Of a DNA stretch of 50,058 nt, positions 32,514 through 39,642 are shown piece after piece. The stretch is taken from positions 1-50,058 of the forward strand of contig DXLO01000018.1 of assembly GCA_019414665.1 (NCBI GenBank), in the 5' to 3' direction. The position numbers and the translations under genes are program-made. The stretch is from Bacteroides sp. GTDB lineage: Bacteria > Bacteroidota > Bacteroidia > Bacteroidales > Bacteroidaceae. Every line of letters begins with the position of its first letter. Within the stretch, counting starts at the first letter, position 1. The notes under the pieces are model-generated. The model was not told the origin of the DNA and did no database searches. It saw only the letters and a program-made list of their open reading frames with translations.

Positions 32514-32690
32514 CTAATTTTTATTTTTACGTTTTACATCAATCCAAGCCGTCACTATTGCGCTGGCAAAATTTACAATGCTGACTACTACAAGTATTCT
32601 TGTAAGCCAATCTATTTTTGCTTCGTTAGCCAACAAGCACGCAATAAGCGAAAGCCAGAATGTTATTTCCTCAAATTGGTAACTTTTCAT
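32514..32690 (-). CDS. Short membrane protein (58 aa)
   Basis: An ORF of 58 codons (MKSYQFEEITFWLSLIACLL...) with two hydrophobic stretches (ITFWLSLIACLLAN, about 9-22, and RILVVVSIVNFASAIVTAW, about 31-49) and a basic tail ending DVKRKNKN. It fills the gap between two minus-strand genes, with 4 nt to the following gene and 10 nt from the preceding one. The topology of two helices and a basic tail is holin-like, but it is far from the lysis genes. Moderate support only. Confidence 0.55.
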   Translation of the reverse strand: MKSYQFEEITFWLSLIACLLANEAKIDWLTRILVVVSIVNFASAIVTAWIDVKRKNKN

Positions 32691-32700
32691 CGAATAGCCT

Positions 32701-32931
32701 TTAATCGTTACTACTACGGTTTAATAAATCTTCGTCAAAAGCCCCGAAAAGCGAAGTTTGCCGGGCTTTTTCCTTCTCGCTTAGAAGTTGTTCTACCCGC
32801 TTTATTTCCGCGTCTATTTCGGCTTCTAATTGCTTCGATTTGCTTAGCGCGGAAGGTGCGCGGAAACGGAAGTACTCTTTTTGTGCCTTCCGCATCTCTA
32901 CAACTTTGTCGTAAAACTCCTTTGGGGTCAT
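32701..32931 (-). CDS. Small helical protein
   Basis: I start at the ATG at 32929-32931 (MTPKEFYDKVVEMRKAQKEY), 76 aa, because it overlaps the upstream stop in an ATGA junction. The protein is a charged helix/coiled coil (QLEAEIDAEIKRVEQLLSEK) with a C-terminal SLFGAFDEDLLNR. No family recognised; it is common for such proteins to occur in Bacteroides phage accessory blocks. Confidence 0.5.
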   Translation of the reverse strand: MTPKEFYDKVVEMRKAQKEYFRFRAPSALSKSKQLEAEIDAEIKRVEQLLSEKEKARQTSLFGAFDEDLLNRSSND

Positions 32932-33176
32932 AGCTGTGCAAATAAATTTTGTTGTATTCCCTTCTTCGCGGTTCTTGCGTAAATCGGGCATTTGTCCCGA
33001 TAGGCGCAAGCCCCTAACTTGGCTTCGTTAAATCGTTGTTCCCAAAGTTCCGCATAGGCTTCCGTTCCCGGTTCTGCTTCTGTATTTAAGAAGGCTAACA
33101 ACTTCATGCAGAAAAAACCGCGTTCTTGGGTCTTTTCGCCGTATATCTCTACCAAGCCGTTACCGTTTACTTTCAT
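32928..33176 (-). CDS. Small cysteine-containing protein
   Basis: An 82-aa protein. The central segment AYAELWEQRFNEAKLGACAY and RDKCPIYARTAKKG contain a Cys pair, perhaps a zinc site. The protein overlaps both neighbours by 4 nt (ATGA at 33173-33176). No family recognised. Confidence 0.5.
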   Translation of the reverse strand: MKVNGNGLVEIYGEKTQERGFFCMKLLAFLNTEAEPGTEAYAELWEQRFNEAKLGACAYRDKCPIYARTAKKGIQQNLFAQL

Positions 33177-33685
33177 TTCCCTGCTATTTTTTGTTCTACC
33201 TTTGTTCTTAATCTCGCTTCTGCATTGGCTACGTTCTTTCTCGCACGTTCCAGCTTTTTCCGAACCTTAACTAACTGTGGGTCGTTGGTTTCGTCAAAGA
33301 ATAAATTATCTTTATTTGCTTCGATGTAGTCTTTTATCCTATTCTCTTGCAAAGTTATCCGCCCCTTTAATGCGGTTAGTCTTGATAAATCGGAATTAAA
33401 ACCGTATGCTTCTCCGCTTGTTTTATCGTAAAAAGATAATGTTTCATAGAGATGCGCTCGCGGGTCTTCACACGTTAATTTAGCCATACGCCAATTTATA
33501 ACCCACCGCCAACGCTGTAAAATTTCGCGGGGCATATCGTAACGGTGTAATACAATTTCTTCGCCGTTTACTTTCTTGCAAATGCGAAGTACGCAATACA
33601 CTTTTACGCCTAATTCCCGTTCTGCCTTTGCGTACGCTCTTACGATTTCTTCCCAGCTTTTGCCTATGTCTGTTTCTTGTGCCAT
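33173..33685 (-). CDS. Hypothetical protein with C-terminal coiled coil
   Basis: A 170-aa protein. The N-terminal half (SWEEIVRAYAKAERELGVKV, YCVLRICKKVNGEEIVLHRY) is mixed alpha/beta with several Trp (ILQRWRWVINWRM). The C-terminal half is a long charged helix (LTALKGRITLQENRIKDYIE, VRKKLERARKNVANAEARLR). It may be a nucleic-acid or protein adaptor. No family recognised. Confidence 0.5.
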   Translation of the reverse strand: MAQETDIGKSWEEIVRAYAKAERELGVKVYCVLRICKKVNGEEIVLHRYDMPREILQRWRWVINWRMAKLTCEDPRAHLYETLSFYDKTSGEAYGFNSDLSRLTALKGRITLQENRIKDYIEANKDNLFFDETNDPQLVKVRKKLERARKNVANAEARLRTKVEQKIAGK

Positions 33686-33688
33686 AAG

Positions 33689-34141
33689 CTAATATCTGAA
33701 TGTTGTAAACTGAATAATAGCAAAGGTTAGCGCGTTTTCCTGCGCTTTATCGAATACCGGGATAAACCATGCTGCAAACTCCGAAGGTGTCAGCCCGTCG
33801 TTACGTGCCAAATCTTCCAACCTAACCGGGTGTCCTTCAACTTCTGCGGTAAAGTTTAAGCCGTTCCTTCGTAATATTAAAGGCTGAACTATGCACATGT
33901 TAGCCGGAACTTCTAAAATACTTTCCTGCGGGCTTCTATACGGTTTGTCCGCCCATTGTCGTAGGCATAACGTACCGCTTTTTTCCTGCAAGGCGGTTAT
34001 TTTTTTCTTCCAATACTCATAATTGCATCGGCATGTGTGCCGCTTTTGACCGTTAAGAACCTTTGTCTTAAAATCGGTTGCTTCGCCTGCCCGGAAATGT
34101 GCCGGGAAGAACTTCTTACTTAATAATACTACTGCTTTCAT
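33689..34141 (-). CDS. ASCH-like RNA-binding domain protein
   Basis: A 150-aa protein. The N-terminal KVLNGQKRHTCRCNYEYWKK resembles the ASCH beta-barrel motif (G.K..T.R), usually a nucleic-acid-binding fold. The middle (SILEVPANMCIVQPLILRRN, GLNFTAEVEGHPVRLEDLAR) and the end (PSEFAAWFIPVFDKAQENAL) fit the remaining barrel and helix. ASCH proteins in phages may bind RNA or modified bases. Start overlaps the previous gene by 26 nt. Confidence 0.6.
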   Translation of the reverse strand: MKAVVLLSKKFFPAHFRAGEATDFKTKVLNGQKRHTCRCNYEYWKKKITALQEKSGTLCLRQWADKPYRSPQESILEVPANMCIVQPLILRRNGLNFTAEVEGHPVRLEDLARNDGLTPSEFAAWFIPVFDKAQENALTFAIIQFTTFRY

Positions 34142-34403
34142 TATCGGTCTGTTGGGTTGCGTCGGGCTGTATGAATAAATCCGACTTGTTTATAGTTATA
34201 AAAATGGGTTGCAACGGTTGGTTGAAGGTTAGAAGGCTTACCCATAATTCGCCCGTTTCGGCTATTTTTTTTCGTTCTGCTTCGTCCAATTCGAAACAGA
34301 AAATAGCCTGCCCTTCTTTCGTCTTATGTGCTGGTAATGGCTTGTATTCGGGTTGTCCCTCGCCGTAAACTACGTTTGCTTCTTGAAATTTTTTTGGTTT
34401 CAT
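34116..34403 (-). CDS. Hypothetical small acidic protein
   Basis: A 95-aa protein: KPKKFQEANVVYGEGQPEYK at the start, then an acidic helix (FCFELDEAERKKIAETG), strands (ELWVSLLTFNQPLQPIFITI) and an acidic tail. It sits in the replication-adjacent accessory block. No family recognised; the pattern resembles a small OB- or beta-type fold, which is a guess. Confidence 0.5.
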   Translation of the reverse strand: MKPKKFQEANVVYGEGQPEYKPLPAHKTKEGQAIFCFELDEAERKKIAETGELWVSLLTFNQPLQPIFITINKSDLFIQPDATQQTDNESSSIIK

Positions 34404-34435
34404 TGTCTTACTACTTTTAAAGTTTGTATAGTTTT

Positions 34436-34789
34436 TTATTTTTCTTGTTTTTCAGAATGGGTTGATATATATTTCTGTTCTGTTTTCATCAATATATCAA
34501 CCAACTTATGTTCTTCAAGAAAATGCGCCTTATCTTCATCTGTAGAGCATGAATGGAACTGACTTAAATAACCTTGTGTCGTCGCTTTTAAAATAGTCTG
34601 TAAATCGTTGTTTTCCCAGCAATATGGGCAAACGTAGAACACCCCGTATTTATCGGTAATGTCTATATGTTCATGACCGCAAACCGACCAAGGCAAATTA
34701 CAAATCCCGCAACAACTTTCAGAACGGTAAATTTGCTTATAGGCTGAAACGACAAAAGGCAATCTTTTTATTTCTTCTTTTCTATTCAT
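34436..34789 (-). CDS. Zinc-ribbon-like protein
   Basis: A 117-aa protein with two Cys pairs: SESCCGICNLPWSVCGHEHI (about 18-37) and FYVCPYCWENN (about 47-57). These could bind one or two zinc ions as in Zn-ribbons. The second half is helical (LQTILKATTQGYLSQFHSC, EDKAHFLEEHKLVDILMKTE). It lies upstream (in transcription downstream) of the SSB gene and may be a DNA- or protein-binding accessory factor. Function unknown. Confidence 0.55.
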   Translation of the reverse strand: MNRKEEIKRLPFVVSAYKQIYRSESCCGICNLPWSVCGHEHIDITDKYGVFYVCPYCWENNDLQTILKATTQGYLSQFHSCSTDEDKAHFLEEHKLVDILMKTEQKYISTHSEKQEK

Positions 34790-34810
34790 TTTTCTGTTAG
34801 CTGAATGTTT

Positions 34811-35239
34811 TTAAAAAGGAAGATCATCTTTTTCGTTTTCCGGTGGAAACGGCGACGCACTTCCCGCCGGGGTATAGGTTGGCGGCGTGCTGGTAGTAGC
34901 TGGCTGTTGTTGCTCGTTTTGTGTTTCCTGCTTACTGCCTAATAGTTGAAGTTCACGCACGAGGCAATTAACGCCCGCTTGTACTCCGTTCCCGGAATTG
35001 AATGTTTTAACGGAAAGGCTACCACGTACATATACCTGCGTTCCTTTCTTCAAATAAGTTACTACGGAACTTTCACCGGGTTTCAAGCAGCTAACCCACG
35101 TTGTACGGCTGTGCTGGTTGCCCTGCCCGTCTTTATAACGTTCTGTACTCGCAACGTTGAAAGCTATAAACTTTTGCCCGTTGAACTCTTTAATTTCCGC
35201 ATCGTTGCCGATGTTTCCTATTACTGTTACTGCTAACAT
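34811..35239 (-). CDS. ssb: Single-stranded DNA-binding protein
   Basis: A 142-aa OB-fold SSB. N-terminal VTVIGNIGNDAEIKEFNGQK, then FIAFNVASTERYKDG, WVSCLKPGESSVVTYLKKGT and YVRGSLSVKTF give the canonical strand pattern. A Gln/Thr/Pro-rich linker leads to the acidic tail DDLPF, which recruits replication partners. It protects single-stranded DNA in replication and RecT-type recombination, whose genes lie upstream in the same direction. Confidence 0.95.
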   Translation of the reverse strand: MLAVTVIGNIGNDAEIKEFNGQKFIAFNVASTERYKDGQGNQHSRTTWVSCLKPGESSVVTYLKKGTQVYVRGSLSVKTFNSGNGVQAGVNCLVRELQLLGSKQETQNEQQQPATTSTPPTYTPAGSASPFPPENEKDDLPF

Positions 35240-35454
35240 AAATGTTTAATTTTATGGTTAATATATTCTTTCCATTCCGGGGTTATAACGTCCATCACGT
35301 CTTTGCCCGGATTATTTTCTTGCCAAACTCGTGCTTCCCTTACCATTTCGTTTGCAACCTCGATAGGGGTTCCTAACCCGGTTACGTCCATCAAAAAGCT
35401 ACAATCCGGTATAGGTACTATTTCCTTTATGAAATCAAATGTCAGTTGCTCCAT
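35233..35454 (-). CDS. Hypothetical protein upstream of SSB
   Basis: A 73-aa protein (TFDFIKEIVPIPDCSFLMDV, TGLGTPIEVANEMVREARVW) with a helical C-terminus (VITPEWKEYINHKIKHLC). Overlaps SSB by 7 nt, suggesting a linked role in replication. No family recognised. Confidence 0.5.
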   Translation of the reverse strand: MEQLTFDFIKEIVPIPDCSFLMDVTGLGTPIEVANEMVREARVWQENNPGKDVMDVITPEWKEYINHKIKHLC

Positions 35455-35464
35455 GCTGTTTTTC

Positions 35465-35719
35465 TTATCCTATTGCGCTATAATAGGCTACGTGTAGTAC
35501 GTCGTACTGCTTTCCTACTATCGCAAATTGAAAATTACTATCTGCGCTCGGTTGAACGTTGGGAATGTTTATAAATTCGTAAGTGTACCCTTCAATGGTA
35601 TAGGCGGCTATTTCCCGGTTGCTTTTAGCGAAGGCTGTTAAGCTGCTTATCAATAGCTTGTAGTAGTCTTCCCCGAAAGCCTTTATTAGCTTGCTTTTAT
35701 TTCTTAGTGCAAATCTCAT
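35465..35719 (-). CDS. Hypothetical protein
   Basis: An 84-aa protein with a helical N-terminus (RNKSKLIKAFGEDYYKLLIS, SLTAFAKSNREIAAYT) and a beta C-terminus (YTYEFINIPNVQPSADSNFQ, FAIVGKQYDVLHVAYYSAIG). The last strands resemble a small alpha/beta sandwich. No family recognised. The palindrome site 5 lies 11 nt upstream of its ATG. Confidence 0.45.
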   Translation of the reverse strand: MRFALRNKSKLIKAFGEDYYKLLISSLTAFAKSNREIAAYTIEGYTYEFINIPNVQPSADSNFQFAIVGKQYDVLHVAYYSAIG

Positions 35720-35729
35720 ATTAACGAAC

Positions 35730-35746
35730 CGTCTTATTTTAATACG
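35730..35746 (-). promoter_or_regulatory. Palindrome operator, site 5 (one mismatch)
   Basis: CGTCTTA-TTT-TAATACG, one base from the perfect palindrome. It overlaps the last codons of the 35734-36342 gene and is 11 nt upstream of the next start (35719). I see no -7 box close to it, so it is the weakest member of the set. Confidence 0.35.
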
Positions 35747-36342
35747 TCCTTTGGAACACTTAACTTTTTACTCAATAGGGTAGCAACCTTTTCGGCTGCT
35801 GCGCGAAACTCCTTGTTATACTTATATTCGCTATCGTACCGCCGAAGGTAATAACATATCGTACTTTGGTCGTGTAAGGTTTCTTCCGCTATACGTTGGG
35901 TATTCTCGCCGCGTTTCTTGCAATGATGCGCGTAAATCATCCGGGCGTAAACGTGCCAGCGGTTACGGCTGTCTTCTGAAATGGAAGCGAAGCTAACCCC
36001 CATAGCCGTAAGTATAGCCGTCTTTATATCCCGGTGTTTGGGTGGTTTCTCATAGTTTATAATCAGTCCCAAACCTTCGGCTATATATAGTTCCAGCCCT
36101 GCGCCCGTGCTGCGTTCCCAATTAGAAAGCATATAAATCGCGTCGCAATCAAGCAAAAGGCGAATATCCACCTTCATTTGTTCGTTCCAGCGCGAACCCG
36201 GCTTTAATTCGTACCGCAATGGGTTTACAACCTCGTAACCCTTTGCTTTTAGTTCCGCTTCCGCTTTGCTGAACTTTTCCACGTATTCGGCTACCGGAAG
36301 CCCGGTTATTTGCCCGCTTATATATACTTTATGCTTCTTCAT
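35734..36342 (-). CDS. DUF4406-like domain fused to a DnaA-domain-IV-like DNA-binding domain
   Basis: A 202-aa two-part protein. Residues about 1-100 match the DUF4406/nucleoside deoxyribosyltransferase-like pattern (KVYISGQITGLPVAEYVEKF, YEVVNPLRY, ERSTGAGLELYIAEGLGL). Residues about 115-195 look like the DnaA duplex-binding domain: RMIYAHHCKKRGENTQRIAE, then TLHDQSTICYYLRRYDSEYK, comparable with the (D)HSTVxxxxxxI signature. The fusion suggests DNA-guided nucleotide or base processing, or an initiator helper. It lies next to the helicase loader and initiator genes. Enzymatic activity is not shown by a catalytic motif that I can name. Confidence 0.7.
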   Translation of the reverse strand: MKKHKVYISGQITGLPVAEYVEKFSKAEAELKAKGYEVVNPLRYELKPGSRWNEQMKVDIRLLLDCDAIYMLSNWERSTGAGLELYIAEGLGLIINYEKPPKHRDIKTAILTAMGVSFASISEDSRNRWHVYARMIYAHHCKKRGENTQRIAEETLHDQSTICYYLRRYDSEYKYNKEFRAAAEKVATLLSKKLSVPKDVLK

Positions 36343-36445
36343 GTCTTTTAATCGTTTTTTTGCCCGTTAAGGCGTTATTATATTGTTTCCCTTACATCTT
36401 ACCGTCTGAAATACGATAGTTGAATATCGGGGTTCATTTGTACAG

Positions 36446-37162
36446 CTATCGCGGTGTTAGCTTTGTTAGTCTTGGTCGGTAACTTGAATTATCGAAGCCT
36501 ATAAGGTCGAACATCTCTACAAATCGGTCGGCTACACGAACCCCGTAACGCTTGGCTATATCTTCGTCGCCTTCCAAGTTTGAGGTTATAATCGTGAATA
36601 ACTGGCGGTCGTAACGGTGGTATAGCAAATCTACCAACGGGCTAACCTCGTTTCCCCAAACCTTTAGGCTTGCTGGTTCCGTCCCTACGTCGTCGATGCA
36701 AAGAAGCTCGGTATTTTTCAAGTCCGCTAAAAGTTCCTGCTTTTCCCCCTTCGCTGCTTCCGTAAGTGCGGAAGCCGGAATAAAGGAAACGCCTTTACGT
36801 TCAAACGATATATCGCTATGGTAAATCGTATTTATTAGCTGGGAAATTGCACGCGCTAATGTTGTCTTTCCGCATCCGGGTGTTCCGTACATGAATAACC
36901 CCGGTTTCATGCTTTCGCCAACGAGCCAACGCGCCGCCATTGTAAGATGCTGCCTTGTCGCTTCGTCTTCTTGGTAAGAATAGCCCCGGTTTTCAACTTG
37001 GAAACGGTAACATTCGCGTAGCATGGCGGGTACGTCCTGCGTATAACGGTCAATCTTAAAGCGTGCTACGGCGGGGCTTCTTTTGCGTAGCAGGTTCGCA
37101 AATGCCACTATGTCTATCCGTTGTATCGGTTGCTCCTGCTTTTTGTTCTCTGTTGTTCCCAT
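36446..37162 (-). CDS. DnaC/IstB-like helicase loader ATPase
   Basis: A 238-aa AAA+ ATPase. Walker A GTPGCGKTTLARAI (about 93-106), Walker B LLCIDDVGTEP (about 150-160), sensor/arginine-finger region (FTIITSNLEGDEDIAKRYG, GVRVADRFVEMFDLIGFD) and a helical N-terminus. It would load the replicative helicase on phage DNA. Its first 107 nt overlap the end of the initiator-like gene, an unusually long overlap. A later start is possible, but the N-terminal helices fit the family length. The gap 36343-36445 holds no gene. Confidence 0.85.
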   Translation of the reverse strand: MGTTENKKQEQPIQRIDIVAFANLLRKRSPAVARFKIDRYTQDVPAMLRECYRFQVENRGYSYQEDEATRQHLTMAARWLVGESMKPGLFMYGTPGCGKTTLARAISQLINTIYHSDISFERKGVSFIPASALTEAAKGEKQELLADLKNTELLCIDDVGTEPASLKVWGNEVSPLVDLLYHRYDRQLFTIITSNLEGDEDIAKRYGVRVADRFVEMFDLIGFDNSSYRPRLTKLTPR

Positions 37163-37916
37163 TGTCTTTCCTTATTTTAATTCTTAGATGATTAATCAAA
37201 TGCCGCGCCCATTCGGTATAATTTATGTGGGTATCTCCGGTTAGTTCCCATTCGTCTATAACTTCTTCGGCTTCCTTGCGCAATCGTTCGGGAGTGACAT
37301 AAAGCTGCATGCAAATGGTTTCTATCTGCGCCCTTTTGTTTTCGCTGAAAAATTCGGTTAGAAACTTACTGTTTTCGGTTTCCTTGCCGTTTATGTTTTT
37401 TTTCTCGCGCACGCCATCAAGAGAAAGAAGAGAAGGAGAATTATTATTAATCATATCAACATCATTACATATCATATCAATGTTGTTTTCGGTTGTTTTC
37501 GCTTGTTTTTTCAACCCTTCGGTTGTTTCGGTTGAAAAATCAACCGCCCGGTTGTTTGGGTTGTTTTGGCTTGTTTCCTCGGTTTCCGTATTCTTTTTCT
37601 TCTTTCGTGCGTTCTGATTACCTTTAGGCGCGCCCCCTAATTTGCCGTTAGCTTTATTCAACTGCACTGTTTCCGCGTAACGCTTGTTATCAGCTTCAAG
37701 ACGTTTTCGGATGGGTGCAAATGCTATCCTAACGGTTTTGTTCGCCGTCATTGCTTCCAAATCTTCCGCAGCCTTCGTCCGTATAGCTTCGTTTTCGCTC
37801 TCTAATTGGTTATAGGCTCTAATCGCGCGGAACAACATAGCCGTTTCTTCGTCGTCAAGTTCATCAAGCACTGAAAGCAAATCCATATATAATACGAATG
37901 AATTTTTATCGCCCAT
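37056..37916 (-). CDS. Replication initiator-like protein (DUF6291-like N-terminus)
   Basis: A 286-aa protein. Residues about 1-100 have the helix-turn-helix look of phage replication proteins (SFVLYMDLLSVLDELDDEET, AMLFRAIRAYNQLESENEAI, VRIAFAPIRKRLEADNKRYA). A low-complexity, Asn/Thr/Lys-rich linker (about 105-180) encodes the iteron-like repeat. The C-terminal part (AQIETICMQLYVTPERLRKE, INYTEWARHLINHLRIKIRK) resembles the conserved end of Bacteroides phage initiators. Position directly before the helicase loader mirrors lambda O-P. An initiator whose gene holds its own origin, as in lambda O, is the natural reading. Confidence 0.75.
   Translation of the reverse strand: MGDKNSFVLYMDLLSVLDELDDEETAMLFRAIRAYNQLESENEAIRTKAAEDLEAMTANKTVRIAFAPIRKRLEADNKRYAETVQLNKANGKLGGAPKGNQNARKKKKNTETEETSQNNPNNRAVDFSTETTEGLKKQAKTTENNIDMICNDVDMINNNSPSLLSLDGVREKKNINGKETENSKFLTEFFSENKRAQIETICMQLYVTPERLRKEAEEVIDEWELTGDTHINYTEWARHLINHLRIKIRKDNGNNREQKAGATDTTDRHSGICEPATQKKPRRSTL
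37396..37571. repeat. Copy B of the iteron-like repeat inside the initiator gene (candidate origin)
   Basis: The 37463-37571 segment matches 21379-21488 nearly exactly; the flank to 37396 is similar with gaps. It contains about three TTGTTTTCGG-type units with 10-11 bp spacing, a CGGTTGA-AAAA-TCAACCG hairpin, a CAACC-CTTC-GGTTG hairpin and an adjoining AT-rich stretch (TTATTATTAATCATATC). Iterons plus an AT-rich unwinding region in an initiator gene is the organisation of ori-lambda. Confidence 0.65.
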
Positions 37917-37961
37917 GATAGGTATATTTTAGGGACACGCCCGAAGGCGCGCCCCGGTTAG

Positions 37962-38810
37962 TTAATAACTTTCTTCTTGTTCTTTGTATGCCAAACAAAA
38001 GGCTTTTTCTACAATCGCGTTGCAAGCGAAAGGCGAAGCCGCAAGTATGGAAATATCCACTACCTTACATTCTTCGTTTTCTTTTTCTATACGCTCTTTT
38101 ATCTTGCTGTTTATCCATGCGGTAATAACGACCTTAGCCGTATCCACGTCGCGTGTTTTTACAACAAAATCGTAGTTCTGCTTATTCGGTTCTTCTTCGT
38201 CTTCCGATTGTATTACTACGTCGGCTTCAACCTTGTAATACTTCGTATCGTTGCGCTGATCTTCCCCGTCGTTGCTTTCTTCGCCTTCTTCGTTTGCGCC
38301 TTCCTGCGCTTCAACGTGTTTCCGCAGGCGGTCGTTAAGAATTATAATCCTATCCATCAACTTTATGCCCACTATGTCGAACGGCTGGGTAAAATTCAAT
38401 TCTATATAGTCGGTCGCAACCTCATAGGCTTTTATTATGTTTTGCGCCTGCAATATGAAGTTATGCCGCTTACCGCCAATGGTAGCGGAAATCTTGAACG
38501 GGTAAAGGCTGGTTCGCTTGTTTTCGTAAGCGAGTCTTCGTTGGTTACTTACTTCCACTTCTTTAACGTCTTCGCTTTGCAGATAGAAATTTATCTCGGT
38601 CGCCAAATCGTTATCTATATATTTCCCGCGCTCAAACAGAATTTCGTTGCGCTCAATAGTTACAACCTCTCCCGTATCATCGTCCACAAAGTCCTCGTTC
38701 CATGTGCGCAAAACATTTGCCGCTAAGTATTTTCCTATTATTCGGCGTATGTCCGAAGTTTTGAAGCGTACTTCGTCTTTCCGGGTCTGTATTTTTTCGT
38801 TCTGTTTCAT
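37962..38810 (-). CDS. Hypothetical replication-region protein
   Basis: A 282-aa protein with a conserved-looking N-terminus (RFKTSDIRRIIGKYLAANVL), charged middle (VEAQEGANEEGEESNDGEDQ) and beta-prone segments (ISATIGGKRHNFILQAQNII, YKVEADVVIQSEDEEEPNKQ). It lies between the initiator-like gene and HU, with a 4-nt overlap to HU. Proteins of this type occur in Bacteroides phage replication modules; no biochemical function is known to me. The small hairpin between this gene and the initiator (37930-37955) is too weak to call. Confidence 0.55.
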   Translation of the reverse strand: MKQNEKIQTRKDEVRFKTSDIRRIIGKYLAANVLRTWNEDFVDDDTGEVVTIERNEILFERGKYIDNDLATEINFYLQSEDVKEVEVSNQRRLAYENKRTSLYPFKISATIGGKRHNFILQAQNIIKAYEVATDYIELNFTQPFDIVGIKLMDRIIILNDRLRKHVEAQEGANEEGEESNDGEDQRNDTKYYKVEADVVIQSEDEEEPNKQNYDFVVKTRDVDTAKVVITAWINSKIKERIEKENEECKVVDISILAASPFACNAIVEKAFCLAYKEQEESY

Positions 38811-39079
38811 ATCCTATCCGCGTTAAAGTCTTTTGAGGGTTTGAAAACAACAACCTTGCGGGCTGGAACTAATAGGGTTTCGCCCGTATTTATGTTCCGG
38901 GCTGGTTTCGCCTTGCGTTGCTTCGTTTGGAAAGTACCGAAGCCGCGAATAGTTACCGTATCGCCGCCCGTCACTTCGTCCCGAATAACATCAAATGTAC
39001 GTTCTAATACTTCCTTTACTTGATAGCTGTTTAATCCGGTCTGTTCCGCTACCGAGTTCACTAATTCCTGCTTTGTCAT
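38807..39079 (-). CDS. HU/IHF-family DNA-bending protein
   Basis: A 90-aa HU-like protein. Recognisable: TKQELVNSVAEQTGLNSYQV, the VTIRGFGTFQTKQRKAKPAR arm motif with the DNA-intercalating region (GETLLVPARKVVVFKPSKDF). It bends DNA and could help in origin opening, integration or recombination. It overlaps its neighbours by 4 nt on both sides, including the DGR target 2 gene upstream, so these are translationally coupled. Confidence 0.93.
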   Translation of the reverse strand: MTKQELVNSVAEQTGLNSYQVKEVLERTFDVIRDEVTGGDTVTIRGFGTFQTKQRKAKPARNINTGETLLVPARKVVVFKPSKDFNADRI

Positions 39080-39624
39080 AGCTTCTCAATTAAAATTTGT
39101 TCGTATAAGTCTGTAAATTGGTTGCCCGCGTACCGTGCCAAACGTGAAGCGTAGAAGCAAAGCCGAGAGCCGACATTCGCATACGAAGACGCAGCCGCGT
39201 GAAGCGTAGTCGCGCACGAAAGCCCGGCAGAACCTTTGCCTTTCGCGTTTTCTTGTATATAGAAGTAAGGGTAGTATTTGTATTGGTCGGTATTGTTCCA
39301 ATCCGGTTTCCAGCCTTCGTTAAGTGCTGCGGCAATAGTTTCCAATTTGCGGCGTGCTATTTCGTCCGATCTGAAGCCTTGCGCCTTCGCGTTTTGTTCG
39401 TTTATCGGTTCTACGCCTAATACCTTACATGCGTCTTCGTAGGTCTTTACCCGGTCGGTTATTTCCTCGTAGTCTTCTTCCTTGTAGAAGTAATCGAAAA
39501 TACTACCGTTCCCTTCGTCTTCGGTAAGTTTCTTTACGGTGTCTTGCGCTTCTTCTACGTTGTCGTATCTGCCTTGTAAATTCTCGTTCCCGTTCTCTTT
39601 TCTGTATAAACAAATCTTTTTCAT
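39076..39624 (-). CDS. DGR target 2: early-region protein with internal variable region
   Basis: A 182-aa protein. A conserved core runs YEDACKVLGVEPINEQNA, then LETIAAALNEGWKPDWNNTD, QYKYYPYFYIQENAKGKG, the variable stretch from AGLSCA to GSRLCF (about 131-156) and a helix with LARYAGNQFTDLYEQI. The same layout occurs in target 3. It has no signal peptide or membrane helix and lies between HU and a small helix-turn-helix gene in the replication operon, so it is probably intracellular. The variable stretch is encoded by VR2. The KPDW/KYYP...F blocks with aromatic spacing are compatible with a lectin-like or Ig-like binding fold, which I cannot settle. Confidence 0.9.
   Translation of the reverse strand: MKKICLYRKENGNENLQGRYDNVEEAQDTVKKLTEDEGNGSIFDYFYKEEDYEEITDRVKTYEDACKVLGVEPINEQNAKAQGFRSDEIARRKLETIAAALNEGWKPDWNNTDQYKYYPYFYIQENAKGKGSAGLSCATTLHAAASSYANVGSRLCFYASRLARYAGNQFTDLYEQILIEKL
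39156..39229 (-). repeat. DGR variable repeat 2 (VR2)
   Basis: 74 bp without gaps relative to TR (3405-3478), 15 mismatches, all at template adenines. It begins with the same 18-bp IMH block as the other VRs (AGCAAAGCCGAGAGCCGA on the plus strand) and ends at CGAAAGCCCGGCA. It lies about 36 kb from the TR, inside the early operon. Confidence 0.97.
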
Positions 39625-39642
39625 GTCACTAAAATTTAAATA

